Shown piece after piece: positions 1 through 7,992 of a stretch of DNA of 64,000 bases; the stretch's first letter is position 1; every line of letters begins with the position of its first letter. Below the pieces are notes generated by a model that saw only the letters and a program-made list of their open reading frames with translations, did no database searches and had not been told where the DNA came from. This DNA is from Pseudomonas fluorescens (GTDB lineage: Bacteria; Pseudomonadota; Gammaproteobacteria; Pseudomonadales; Pseudomonadaceae): contig NZ_CP015637.1 in NCBI RefSeq assembly GCF_001708445.1, forward strand, positions 5,705,001 to 5,769,000. The letters run 5' to 3'. The position numbers and the translations under genes are program-made.

Positions 1-239
1 GCTTCGACTTCGACGATGAGTTCCTCAGCGAGTTGGCGTACTACAACGTGCTGTATGACCGCGATGCCCAGGGCGGTGAGCTGTTTCATGTGTACACCGA
101 GCCGTTCGAAGGGCGGTTCTTCTTCGAAATCATCCAGCGTAAGAACGGCTATGCCGGCTACGGTGCGGCCAACGTGGCGGTGCGCCTGGCGGCGATGGCC
201 AAGTCGCGCAGCGGCGCGGTACGCCAGGCTCGGTTGTAA
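1..239 (+). CDS. quiC: 3-dehydroshikimate dehydratase, C-terminal fragment (QuiC-like)
   Basis: The reading frame enters from the left edge and ends at 239, so only about 78 C-terminal residues are present. They carry the YTEPFEGRFFFEIIQR signature of the hydroxyphenylpyruvate dioxygenase fold, whose glutamate (FFEII) is a metal ligand. In Pseudomonas this fold forms the C-terminal half of the two-domain QuiC enzyme, which converts 3-dehydroshikimate to protocatechuate in quinate/shikimate catabolism. The nearby aroQ/aroE pair and TetR regulator favour QuiC over a true HPPD. The N-terminal sugar-isomerase-like domain lies outside the window, so the assignment rests on the tail and the context. 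Confidence 0.8.
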   Translation, partial: FDFDDEFLSELAYYNVLYDRDAQGGELFHVYTEPFEGRFFFEIIQRKNGYAGYGAANVAVRLAAMAKSRSGAVRQARL

Positions 240-319
240 CCGGTGGCCAGGTGCTTCCTTCGGGGAGCGCCTCGGCCCATAATCGCGGCCTGCACAATAA
301 AACCGGCCGTGAGCGCACC

Positions 320-985
320 ATGACCCTGACTCCCGATCTCTCCGCTGTGTCAGATGCACCGCGCAAGAGTCGCAAGAACAATCCGGAAAAGACCCGCGAG
401 AACATTCTCCAGGAAGCCGTTGTCGAGTTTGTTCAGCAGGGTCTGTCCGGCGCTCGCGTGGATGCCATCGCCGAGCGCATCCATACCTCCAAACGCATGA
501 TCTATTACTACTTCGGCAGCAAGGAGCAGTTGTACGTCGAGGTGCTGGAGAAGCTCTACGGCGATATCCGCAACACCGAAACCCGCATGAACCTCACCGC
601 CCTGGAACCCCGTGAGGCGATCCGGCGGCTGGTGGAGTTCACCTTTGATCACCATGACCAGAACGTGGATTTCGTGCGCATCGTCAGCATCGAAAATATC
701 CACAATGCCGAGTACGTGAAGCGTTCCGACTCGATCAAGGCGATGAACAGCAACATCCTGGAAGCGCTGGGTGCGACGTTGCGCCGTGGGGCTGAGATGG
801 GGGTGTTCCGGGCCGGGTTGGAGCCGCTGGACGTGCACCTGCTGATCAACTCATTCAGCTTTTACCGGGTGTCCAACCGCCATACGTTCAGTGAGATTTT
901 TCAGATCGACCTGTCGGATGAGGCGGTTAAGCAGCGGCATCGGGACATGATTTGTGATTCGGTGCTGCGTTACCTGCAGGCCTGA
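320..985 (+). CDS. TetR/AcrR family transcriptional regulator
   Basis: A 221-residue TetR-type regulator. The N-terminal DNA-binding domain spans about residues 24-70, with a helix-turn-helix around 43-65 (ARVDAIAERIHTSKRMIYYYF). The rest is a helical ligand-binding domain with a TetR_C-like FDHHDQNVDFVRI stretch. I chose the ATG at 320; an in-frame TTG at 251 would add 23 residues of low plausibility. It follows quiC by 80 bp on the same strand and faces the aroQ-aroE pair. Control of quinate/shikimate catabolism is therefore a reasonable inference, but the ligand is not visible from sequence. Confidence 0.85.
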   Translation: MTLTPDLSAVSDAPRKSRKNNPEKTRENILQEAVVEFVQQGLSGARVDAIAERIHTSKRMIYYYFGSKEQLYVEVLEKLYGDIRNTETRMNLTALEPREAIRRLVEFTFDHHDQNVDFVRIVSIENIHNAEYVKRSDSIKAMNSNILEALGATLRRGAEMGVFRAGLEPLDVHLLINSFSFYRVSNRHTFSEIFQIDLSDEAVKQRHRDMICDSVLRYLQA

Positions 986-1042
986 AGTCAGCGCAGAAAT
1001 CGTTGTGGCTTGCCCTAAATGCCGTTCAATTAAGGCTTTTTT

Positions 1043-1156
1043 TGTAGGAGCGAGGGGGACGCCTAGTTCTTGCTCGCGAAGAACTCACAGGCGCCGCGTT
1101 GATTCAGGAAGCACGCGTTATCGTTGAAGTTTTTCGCGAGCAAGCTCGCTCCTACA
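1043..1156. repeat. REP-like inverted repeat pair (TGTAGGAGCGAG family)
   Basis: The arm TGTAGGAGCGAG at 1043-1054 is matched by its reverse complement CTCGCTCCTACA at 1145-1156. Inner copies of the GCTCGCGAA/TTCGCGAGC motif lie between them. This is the typical Pseudomonas pair of outward palindromes and lies between convergent genes (the TetR gene and aroE), where it may also act as a transcription stop. Confidence 0.75.
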
Positions 1157-1160
1157 GGGG

Positions 1161-2027
1161 TTAGTTCAGTCCACTCATTGAGCCATTCATGCTTTGGAAG
1201 TGCGCCAGCATCCGCTGCGCATCCGCCACCTCACCACTGAACAGCTCAAACGCTTTCACCGCCTGAAACACCGCCATATTGCCGCCATCCAGGGTGCGGC
1301 AGCCCAAGGCGCGGGCATCACGCAGCAGTTCGGTTTCCAGCGGGAAATACACGATTTCAGCCACCCACAGTTCTGCTCTCAGCAAGGCAGCGGGCACCGG
1401 CGTGCCGGGCAGCTTGGCCATGCCCATTGGCGTGGTGTTGACCAAGCCGTCGGCCTCGGCCATGGCGTTTTGCAGGTCACTGCCCACCTGGGCGCGACCG
1501 CTGCCAAAATGTTGCGCCAGGTTATCCACAAGGTCCCGGGCGCGGGTGGCGTCCACATCGAACACACTCAATTGCTCGACACCCTCGGCCAGCAACGCGT
1601 GCGCCACTGCTGCGCCAGCGCCACCGGCTCCCATCTGCACCACGCGCTGACGCGGCACATCGTTGAGGTTACGGCGAAAGCCCTCGGCAAACCCCAGGCA
1701 ATCCGTGTTGTGGCCAATACGTTTGCCACCCTTGAACACCACGGTATTGACTGCGCCAATGCCCCGCGCTTCGTCAGACAATTCATCAAGCAGCGGCAGG
1801 ATCGCTTGCTTGCACGGGTAGGTAATGTTCAAACCGGTGAAGTGCATCCGCTCGGCGGCGTCCAGCAGGTCGGGCAGGGCGTCGAGAGTCAGTTGCAGCG
1901 GTTCCAGATCGATCAGTCGGTAGAGGTAGCGCAAGCCCTGGGCATCGCCTTCCTGTTCATGCAGGGCTGGCGTGCGGGAAGCCTGGATACCGGCGCCGAT
2001 CAGGCCAGCGAGGACGCGCGGTTTCAT
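1161..2027 (-). CDS. aroE: Shikimate/quinate dehydrogenase (AroE family)
   Basis: A 288-residue AroE-family oxidoreductase interconverting 3-dehydroshikimate and shikimate (or dehydroquinate and quinate) in the cytosol. Visible residues are the substrate-binding S17/T19 (ASRTPAL), catalytic Lys73 in NITYPCK, Asn94 and Asp109 in NTDCLGF, and a glycine-rich nucleotide-binding loop MGAGGAGAA. The [15 protein letters not shown] start resembles the NAD-dependent catabolic subgroup (QsuD/RifI-like) more than biosynthetic E. coli AroE. It overlaps aroQ by 4 bp (ATGA), so the two are translationally coupled. With quiC next door, a catabolic role is likely. Cofactor preference cannot be decided here. 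Confidence 0.88.
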   Translation of the reverse strand: MKPRVLAGLIGAGIQASRTPALHEQEGDAQGLRYLYRLIDLEPLQLTLDALPDLLDAAERMHFTGLNITYPCKQAILPLLDELSDEARGIGAVNTVVFKGGKRIGHNTDCLGFAEGFRRNLNDVPRQRVVQMGAGGAGAAVAHALLAEGVEQLSVFDVDATRARDLVDNLAQHFGSGRAQVGSDLQNAMAEADGLVNTTPMGMAKLPGTPVPAALLRAELWVAEIVYFPLETELLRDARALGCRTLDGGNMAVFQAVKAFELFSGEVADAQRMLAHFQSMNGSMSGLN

Positions 2028-2473
2028 CGAGCCGCCCCCTTGAGCAACTGGCTGAAATGTTCCAGGGCCAGGTGATAGCCATGGCTGCCGAAACCCGCGA
2101 GCACCGCCTTGGCGATGGGCGACACAAAGGAATGATGGCGGAAGGCTTCACGGCCATGCACGTTGGAGAGGTGCACTTCGATCACCGGCACTTCACTGGC
2201 CACCAGAGCGTCACGAATCGCCACTGAAGTGTGGGTCCAGGCCGCCGGGTTGATCACGATACCGGCGCAACGGGTGCGGGCGCCGTGGATCCAGTCGAGC
2301 AATTCACCTTCGTGGTTGGTCTGGCGAAACTCGATTTTCAACCCCAGTTGCTCGGCGCTGCGACCACACAGGGCGGCCACGTCGGCCAGGGTTTCATGGC
2401 CGTAGGTCGCGGGCTCGCGGGTGCCGAGCAGGTTGAGGTTGGGGCCGTTGAGCACCAGCACGATGGGCGGCAT
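2024..2473 (-). CDS. aroQ: Type II 3-dehydroquinate dehydratase
   Basis: A 149-residue protein of the usual length for type II dehydroquinases, which form dodecamers and interconvert 3-dehydroquinate and 3-dehydroshikimate. It has the [13 protein letters not shown] start, catalytic Tyr24 in the flexible lid (PATYG), the [18 protein letters not shown] substrate loop, and [11 protein letters not shown] with the catalytic histidine. It is the first gene of a two-gene unit with aroE. Pseudomonads usually carry more than one aroQ, and this copy is probably the quinate-catabolic one. Confidence 0.93.
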   Translation of the reverse strand: MPPIVLVLNGPNLNLLGTREPATYGHETLADVAALCGRSAEQLGLKIEFRQTNHEGELLDWIHGARTRCAGIVINPAAWTHTSVAIRDALVASEVPVIEVHLSNVHGREAFRHHSFVSPIAKAVLAGFGSHGYHLALEHFSQLLKGAAR

Positions 2474-2610
2474 AAGGGTCTCTCCACAGTTATTGTTGGT
2501 TGTGGAGATAAAATGTACTGAATGGTTAATTTGGTCAATTGGCGGCAGAGGATGTGTTCGATTATCGAACAGTTAATCCGACCCTTCACCTGGCTGGATC
2601 AGATTAGATA

Positions 2611-2629
2611 TCAATTGAAAATCATTCTC
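2611..2629 (+). promoter_or_regulatory. Fur-box-like site upstream of hasI
   Basis: The 19 bases at 2611-2629 (TCAATTGAAAATCATTCTC) match the classical Fur box GATAATGATAATCATTATC at 13 of 19 positions by eye. The site sits about 50 bp before the hasI start, where an iron-repressed promoter for an ECF sigma gene would be expected. Binding is inferred, not shown. Confidence 0.6.
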
Positions 2630-2679
2630 GACAACGCTTAAGATGCTTGCCTGTTTCCTTAACATTCCAGGGAGTCGGT

Positions 2680-3201
2680 TTGTCGGACGTGGATCTCAAA
2701 GGCCTGTTTCTCAAGCATGCCGATACCTTGCGCGGGTATCTGGCGCGCAAGGTACGGGACCCGCAGTTGGCCGCAGATCTGGTGCAGGAGAGCTTCCTGC
2801 GCCTGGCGGAAAAGCCGGCCGGCGAGCGCATCGACAACTCCCAGGGCTATCTCTATCGAACGGCGAGCAATCTGCTGATCGACCATATTCGCCAGGAAGC
2901 GCGGCGCAAGACAGACTCCGTGCCCCATGAGGCGTTGGCCGAGATTGAAGATGAAGTGGCCGGGTTGGAGGCTCAGGCAATGGCGCAGCAACAGCGACAG
3001 GCATTGAAGCAGGCACTGGCGGAGTTGCCGGAGCGCACCCAGCAGATTTTCCGTCTCAACCGCATCGAAGGCATGACCCACGCTCAGGTCGCGAGGCACC
3101 TGGACATCTCTGACAGTTCCGTACAAAAGCACCTGGCCAAAGCGTTGGCCTACGTGATGCAACGCTTGCAGGAAGGCGAGAGGGCGCCATCCGACGAATG
3201 A
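2680..3201 (+). CDS. hasI: ECF sigma factor of the haem-acquisition system (HasI, FecI-like)
   Basis: A FecI-type ECF sigma factor of 173 residues if started at TTG 2680, which is preceded by AGGGAG at 2669-2674 with 5-base spacing. The frame is open upstream to 2647 without a better start. Region 2 is visible as DLVQESFLRLAE and YLYRTASNLLIDHIR. Region 4 is LPERTQQIFRLNRIEG followed by HAQVARHLDISDSSVQKHL. It heads the haem locus and is followed by its anti-sigma factor gene. By analogy with Serratia HasI, it should direct transcription of hasR and downstream genes once haem-HasA occupies HasR. Confidence 0.88.
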   Translation: MSDVDLKGLFLKHADTLRGYLARKVRDPQLAADLVQESFLRLAEKPAGERIDNSQGYLYRTASNLLIDHIRQEARRKTDSVPHEALAEIEDEVAGLEAQAMAQQQRQALKQALAELPERTQQIFRLNRIEGMTHAQVARHLDISDSSVQKHLAKALAYVMQRLQEGERAPSDE

Positions 3202-3264
3202 GTTACCGAAATGCGCCACGTCAGACGTCACAGCGTTACATAACGAAAAATTCGAGATTCACAC

Positions 3265-4263
3265 GTGAATAGCCAGGGTCCGCAACAGCACAGCATTACC
3301 GAGGCGGCCGCCGAGTGGGCGGTGCGCCTGCACGCCGGTGCCCTGACCGATCAGGAGCAGGCCGAACTGCAGCATTGGATTGCCTGCGACAGCCGTCATG
3401 AAGCGGCATTGCGCTTTGCCGAACAGACGTGGGCGGCACTGGGCGACGTGTACAAGGAACCGCCGGTGAGCCGCCAGCGCTCATCAGCGACGACGATGCC
3501 CGTGCGCCGGGCCAAACGGCGCAGGTCTTGGCAACGTGCGGCGGCCGTCGCGCTGGTCGTGGTGGTGGCCGGTGTCGGCTGGGGGCGCGGGCCAGAGGTG
3601 TTGCTGCGCATGCAAGCGGATTACCTCACCGAGAAAGGCGAGGTGCGCACCGTGCAACTGGCCGATGGCAGCAAGGTCGAGCTGGACTCCGGCAGTGCCA
3701 TTCGCCTGGATTACGACGGTGTGCAACGCCGTATCCGCCTGCTCCAGGGCTCGGCGATCTTCGACGTGGCGCCGATGGTGGGCGAGGAAACCCGGCCTTT
3801 TGTGGTGCAGAGCGCCGGGGGGCAAACCCGGGCGCTGGGCACGCGGTTTGTGGTGGCACGCGAGAGCGACAGCCAGGCGTGGGTCGGCGTGCTGGAGCAC
3901 AGTGTCGAGGTTTCCCTGCAAGCCATCCCGATAAAAGGCCCGGCCGACAGGGTGGTCAAGGAAGGCCTGGCCGCACGCTACAACCTCCAGGAAGGCATCG
4001 TGGCCATGGACCCCTTCGATGTGGAACGCGCCACCAGCTGGCGACGCGGCGTACTGATCTTCGATCGCCAGCCCCTGGCCAAAGTCATCGAGCAACTCAA
4101 CCTCTACCGCCCCGGGCGTGTGGTGTTGACAGACTCGGCACTGGGCGATCGCGAAGTCAGCGGCGTGTTCCGCCTCGACATGCTCGACACCGCCCTCGGC
4201 ACCCTCACCCAGGAACTTCAAGTGCAACGCTTTGACCTGGCAGGCCTCAGCCTGATCTATTGA
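3265..4263 (+). CDS. hasS: FecR-family anti-sigma factor (HasS)
   Basis: A 332-residue inner-membrane sigma regulator. The cytosolic N-terminal DUF4880-type domain (about residues 12-60, AAEWAVRLHAGALTDQEQ) is followed by one transmembrane segment at about 91-107. A periplasmic FecR domain (TEKGEVRTVQLADGS, GTRFVVARE) and a C-terminal DUF4974-like region come next. The start is GTG 3265. It lies 63 bp after hasI and 207 bp before hasR, the standard order of cell-surface signalling operons. It should hold HasI inactive until the HasR N-terminal domain signals. Confidence 0.88.
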   Translation: MNSQGPQQHSITEAAAEWAVRLHAGALTDQEQAELQHWIACDSRHEAALRFAEQTWAALGDVYKEPPVSRQRSSATTMPVRRAKRRRSWQRAAAVALVVVVAGVGWGRGPEVLLRMQADYLTEKGEVRTVQLADGSKVELDSGSAIRLDYDGVQRRIRLLQGSAIFDVAPMVGEETRPFVVQSAGGQTRALGTRFVVARESDSQAWVGVLEHSVEVSLQAIPIKGPADRVVKEGLAARYNLQEGIVAMDPFDVERATSWRRGVLIFDRQPLAKVIEQLNLYRPGRVVLTDSALGDREVSGVFRLDMLDTALGTLTQELQVQRFDLAGLSLIY

Positions 4264-4269
4264 TTGCCC

Positions 4270-4340
4270 TGTAGGAGCCGGTTTGCCGAGCGATGTGCGG
4301 TGGTCTTTCTGACGTCATCGCCCGCAAGCCGGCTCCTACA
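4270..4340. repeat. Palindromic REP-like hairpin between hasS and hasR
   Basis: The arm starting TGTAGGAGCCGG at 4270 is repeated in reverse complement ending at 4340 (CCGGCTCCTACA). The 17-base arms differ at one position. It sits 130 bp before the hasR start. It is a member of the TGTAGGAGC repeat family and may slow transcription between hasS and hasR. Confidence 0.75.
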
Positions 4341-4470
4341 CATACCTCGCCTTGAAACCCGCCCTTTAGAAACTTTTGAAAAAGTCTTACTGACTTCCTG
4401 CGCGTCGCACGTCTTGCTAGGTGAGAAGCATTCGCATAAACAAAAACGCTCAGCGCAGGGAACAACAGAA

Positions 4471-7128
4471 ATGTCAGCACTCAACAAGGGGCGTATCACC
4501 GCAAGCCGGTTAGCCCTGGCCATCCACGTGGGCCTGTTCGCCGCAGTGGCTCCAGTATTCGCCGCTCAGTCTCAGGCGAGTGCTGCGCAACCGGCGGTGC
4601 TGATGCTGGATATCCCTGCACAATCCCTGGGCAGTGCGGTGCTGGCGTTCGCCGACCAGGCCGGTCTGCAAGTGCTATTCGACAGCCAGCGCCTGGCGGG
4701 TTTGCAAAGCACTACGGTGAAGGGGCAGTACGGCGTGCAGGAAGGCCTGGCGTATTTGCTGGGGAATGCGCCCGTGGAGTATCGCTTCAATGGCGAGCGC
4801 CAAGTCACCCTGACCCGCGTAGAGCAGAGCGGCGCCGCTTTGGCGCTGGCGACCACCACAATCACCGGCCTGCACCCCAACGACTGGGTGTATTCATCGC
4901 CACGTTCGGTGAGTGTGGTGGGGCGTGAGCAATTGGATCGCAACCCGCCACGGCATGCCGCTGAGATGCTCGAGGAGGCGCCGGGCGTCTACTCGGCGGT
5001 CAGCCAGCAAGACCCTGGGCTGTCGGTGAATATTCGCGGTATCCAGGACTACGGCCGGGTCAATATGTCGGTGGACGGCATGCGCCAGAACTACCAGCAA
5101 AGTGGTCACCAGCAACGCAATGGCACGCTGTATGTCGACCCGGAATTGCTGTCGGAGGTGGTGATCGAGAAGGGCGCCACTTCCACGATGGGCGGCGCCG
5201 GGGTGATCGGCGGGGTGGCCAATTTTCGCACCGTGGAAGCGGCCGACCTGCTCAAGGGCGGTAAGGAAATCGGCGGGCGCATCCGCTTGACCACGGGGCT
5301 GGGCGGGCGCAGCAACGGCACGCATTTTATTGGCAGTTCGGCGTTTGCCGTGGGGACGGACGTGTGGGACATGCTGGTGGCCGCCAGTGAGCGTCATCTC
5401 GGTGATTACAAACCCGGGACTAAAGGCAGCATCGGTGAACTGCGCACCGGCAGTTCCTTCCTGCCGGCCAGCGAGGATCGGATCAAGAACTCCACCGTCG
5501 AGTACACCGGCTCGGTGATGCGCTCGCGCCTGCTCAAGCTCGGTATCAACCTGCCGGTGGATCAGCGTCTGCAACTGAGCTACCTGACCACCGAAGTCGA
5601 CTACGACGACGTCAACATGATGACCGCCGAAAAAGCCCAGCTATGGGAAAAACTCGGCAGCAGCAACGTCACGGCGCAGAACTTCGCACTGGACTACAGC
5701 TACACGCCGGACAACCCGCTGATCGATTTCAAGGCCAAGCTTTACTACGTCGATACCCGCAATGACCAAACCACGCTGACCCGTGGCAGCAGCAAGGGCT
5801 ACGACGTTACCTATCAGACCAACACCTATGGTTTCCAGGCGCAGAACATCTCGACCTTTGCCTTGAGCGAGCTGTCCGTGATCAAGGCCAACTATGGGCT
5901 GGAGTTTTTCTACGACAAGGTGCGGCCGGACTCCAACCAGATGGTGGCCGCCGATTCGGCGGTGACGGCCTCGGCGGCGGAAAGCATCACGCCCAGGGGG
6001 GATAGGGCGATGGGCAGCCTGTTCGCGCGCCTGGATTACGACTACGACAACTGGCTGAACCTCAATGCCGGGTTGCGCTACGACCGCTATCGGCTACGCG
6101 GCGAAACGGGCTTGAACACGCGCACCTTCATCATCGGCACTACGCGGCAAATCGGCTTGCCCATGACCTATGACGTGGATCGGGAAGAAGGGCATTTTTC
6201 GCCCACCTTCGGTCTGTCGGTCAAGCCAGGCGTGGATTGGCTGCAACTGTTCGCCACGTACGGCAAGGGCTGGCGACCGCCGGCAGTCACCGAAAGCCTG
6301 GTCAGCGGCCGGCCCCATGGAGGCGGTTCGGAGTCGATTCTTCCTAACCCCTACTTGAAACCCGAGACGTCCACGGCGTGGGAGGTGGGCTTCAATGTGC
6401 TCAAGGAAGACCTGCTGTTCGCGGAAGACCGGGCGGGCATGAAGGTGTCCTACTTCAATACCCGCGTCGATGATTTTTCCTACATGGCCCTGGGCGTGCA
6501 GCCACCCGGTTATGGCATTGCCAATATCGGCAATGCGGCTTACGTCAACAACCTGGAGACCACGCGTTTTCGCGGCCTCGAATACCAGTTGGATTACGAC
6601 GCGGGTTTCGCCTACGGCCAGGTCAACTACACGCGCATGCTCGGCAGCAACAAGTTCTGCAGCAAGACTGCGTGGTTGGGGGGCGTTACCAAGACCCAGA
6701 AGCGGCCGGGCAACCGCACGCCGGTGGACGCGATGGTGCCGGACGACGCGGCCAATGCCGCCGTGGGCTGCAATGCCATCCTCGGCTCCTCCGAGCACAT
6801 GCCGATGGATCGCGGCACCGCGACCCTGGGGGCGCGTTTCTTCGAGCGCAAGTTGGATGTGGGGGTTCGCGCCCGTTATAGCGCTGGTTATTACGTGAAA
6901 GGCGGCGTCGGCGTGACCACTTCACAGACCGGCGTCTACCCCGCCGACTGGAAGCCTTACACCGTCTATGACCTGTACAGCAGCTACCGCGCTACCGACC
7001 AATTGACCTTGCGCCTGGCCATGGAGAACGTCACCGACCGCGCCTACCTGGTGCCCCTGGGCGATGTGCTGGCCTTCACCCTGGGCCGTGGGCGCACCTT
7101 GCAGGGCACCGTTGAATATCAGTTCTGA
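4471..7128 (+). CDS. hasR: TonB-dependent haem/haemophore receptor with signalling domain (HasR)
   Basis: An outer-membrane receptor of 885 residues from ATG 4471; the frame is open 69 codons further upstream. A signal peptide (about 1-31, ending APVFA) precedes an STN signalling domain (about 47-115, LDIPAQSLGSAVLAFADQAG). Then come a TonB plug (SVSVVGREQLDRNPPRHAAEML to the VVIEKGATSTMGGAGVIGG motif) and a 22-strand-type barrel ending in the aromatic residue of TVEYQF. The STN domain and the flanking sigma/anti-sigma genes show that it both imports haem and signals to HasS. hasA directly downstream identifies it as HasR rather than a plain haem receptor. Confidence 0.93.
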   Translation: MSALNKGRITASRLALAIHVGLFAAVAPVFAAQSQASAAQPAVLMLDIPAQSLGSAVLAFADQAGLQVLFDSQRLAGLQSTTVKGQYGVQEGLAYLLGNAPVEYRFNGERQVTLTRVEQSGAALALATTTITGLHPNDWVYSSPRSVSVVGREQLDRNPPRHAAEMLEEAPGVYSAVSQQDPGLSVNIRGIQDYGRVNMSVDGMRQNYQQSGHQQRNGTLYVDPELLSEVVIEKGATSTMGGAGVIGGVANFRTVEAADLLKGGKEIGGRIRLTTGLGGRSNGTHFIGSSAFAVGTDVWDMLVAASERHLGDYKPGTKGSIGELRTGSSFLPASEDRIKNSTVEYTGSVMRSRLLKLGINLPVDQRLQLSYLTTEVDYDDVNMMTAEKAQLWEKLGSSNVTAQNFALDYSYTPDNPLIDFKAKLYYVDTRNDQTTLTRGSSKGYDVTYQTNTYGFQAQNISTFALSELSVIKANYGLEFFYDKVRPDSNQMVAADSAVTASAAESITPRGDRAMGSLFARLDYDYDNWLNLNAGLRYDRYRLRGETGLNTRTFIIGTTRQIGLPMTYDVDREEGHFSPTFGLSVKPGVDWLQLFATYGKGWRPPAVTESLVSGRPHGGGSESILPNPYLKPETSTAWEVGFNVLKEDLLFAEDRAGMKVSYFNTRVDDFSYMALGVQPPGYGIANIGNAAYVNNLETTRFRGLEYQLDYDAGFAYGQVNYTRMLGSNKFCSKTAWLGGVTKTQKRPGNRTPVDAMVPDDAANAAVGCNAILGSSEHMPMDRGTATLGARFFERKLDVGVRARYSAGYYVKGGVGVTTSQTGVYPADWKPYTVYDLYSSYRATDQLTLRLAMENVTDRAYLVPLGDVLAFTLGRGRTLQGTVEYQF

Positions 7129-7132
7129 CCGA

Positions 7133-7154
7133 TTTTGCCCAGTGACGGGCAAAA
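7133..7154 (+). terminator. Hairpin between hasR and hasA
   Basis: TTTTGCCC (7133-7140) pairs with GGGCAAAA (7147-7154) around a 6-base loop, just after the hasR stop. There is no clean U tract after it, so it may be an attenuator or an RNA-stabilising end rather than a full terminator. Confidence 0.5.
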
Positions 7155-7209
7155 CCACAGCGGGCACCGGCTTGCTGCGGAGTTACCACCCCATGACTTG
7201 GAGTTTTGC

Positions 7210-7830
7210 ATGAGCATTTCTATTTCATACAGCACGAGCTACGCCACGAACACCGTTGCCCAGTACTTGAGCGACTGGTCGGCTTACTTTGGTGACCTGA
7301 ACCACCGTGAAGGGTCGGTCAAAGAGGGTGTGAACACCGGTGGTTTCAATCCTGGGCCGTTCGACGGCACTCAATATGGCGTATCAAGCACCGTCAGCGA
7401 TGCAGCGGTAGTGGCCGAGGGCAGCTTGCATTACACCTTGTTCAATCCGCCTTCGCATACGCTCTGGGGTTCGCTCGACGCACTGACCTTTGGCGATACC
7501 CTCGCCGGTGGCGCAGCCAGCGGTGGCTACACCATTGCCAGCCAGGAAGTCAGCTTCACCAACCTGGGCCTGTCGAGCCTGCAGTCCGAAGGCCGCGACG
7601 GCCAGGTGCACAAAATCGTCTACGGCTTGATGAGTGGCGACAGCTCGGCGCTGGCTTCGGCGATCGACTCCTTGCTCAAGGACATTGACCCAAGCCTGTC
7701 GATCAACTCGACGTTCGACCAACTGGCCGCTGCCGGTGTGGCGCATGTGGACTCGGCTTCGGTCGCAGCCTCCGATGTGGCGCTGGTTGGCGTGCAAGAC
7801 GTGCCCCAGGACTTCGCCCTGGCCGCCTAA
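7210..7830 (+). CDS. hasA: Secreted haemophore HasA
   Basis: A 206-residue haemophore that captures haem outside the cell and delivers it to HasR. From ATG 7210 the haem ligands fall at the canonical numbers: His32 (DLNHREG), Tyr75 (SLHYTLF) and the supporting His83 (PPSHTLW). There is no N-terminal signal peptide. The C-terminal tail (VPQDFALAA) is the hydrophobic type expected for type I secretion by HasDEF. The sequence encodes the usual short compact product with no RTX repeats. It is placed between its receptor and exporter genes. Identification is strong because ligands, length and context all agree. Confidence 0.97.
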   Translation: MSISISYSTSYATNTVAQYLSDWSAYFGDLNHREGSVKEGVNTGGFNPGPFDGTQYGVSSTVSDAAVVAEGSLHYTLFNPPSHTLWGSLDALTFGDTLAGGAASGGYTIASQEVSFTNLGLSSLQSEGRDGQVHKIVYGLMSGDSSALASAIDSLLKDIDPSLSINSTFDQLAAAGVAHVDSASVAASDVALVGVQDVPQDFALAA

Positions 7831-7838
7831 GCAAAAAA

Positions 7839-7919
7839 GCGAATGGAAGATCGCTCTCCCATTCGCCGCGTGACACACCGCCGTCGCCCAAGCCTTCTAC
7901 TTCTTCAGCGACGGCGGTG
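7839..7919 (+). promoter_or_regulatory. Double hairpin in the hasA-hasD gap
   Basis: Two stem-loops follow hasA. The first is GCGAATGG (7839-7846) with CCATTCGC (7859-7866). The second is a perfect 12-bp stem, CACCGCCGTCGC (7876-7887) with GCGACGGCGGTG (7908-7919) and a 20-base loop. No U tract follows either. Such structures can attenuate transcription or protect the 3' end of the upstream message, which would give far more HasA than exporter. The function is inferred. Confidence 0.6.
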
Positions 7920-7992
7920 CCGAATTCTGCGCAGCGTCGTACAGCCTGTCAACGCAACGACGCTGCCCGCTCAACCCTTTGAGAATCCCCAG

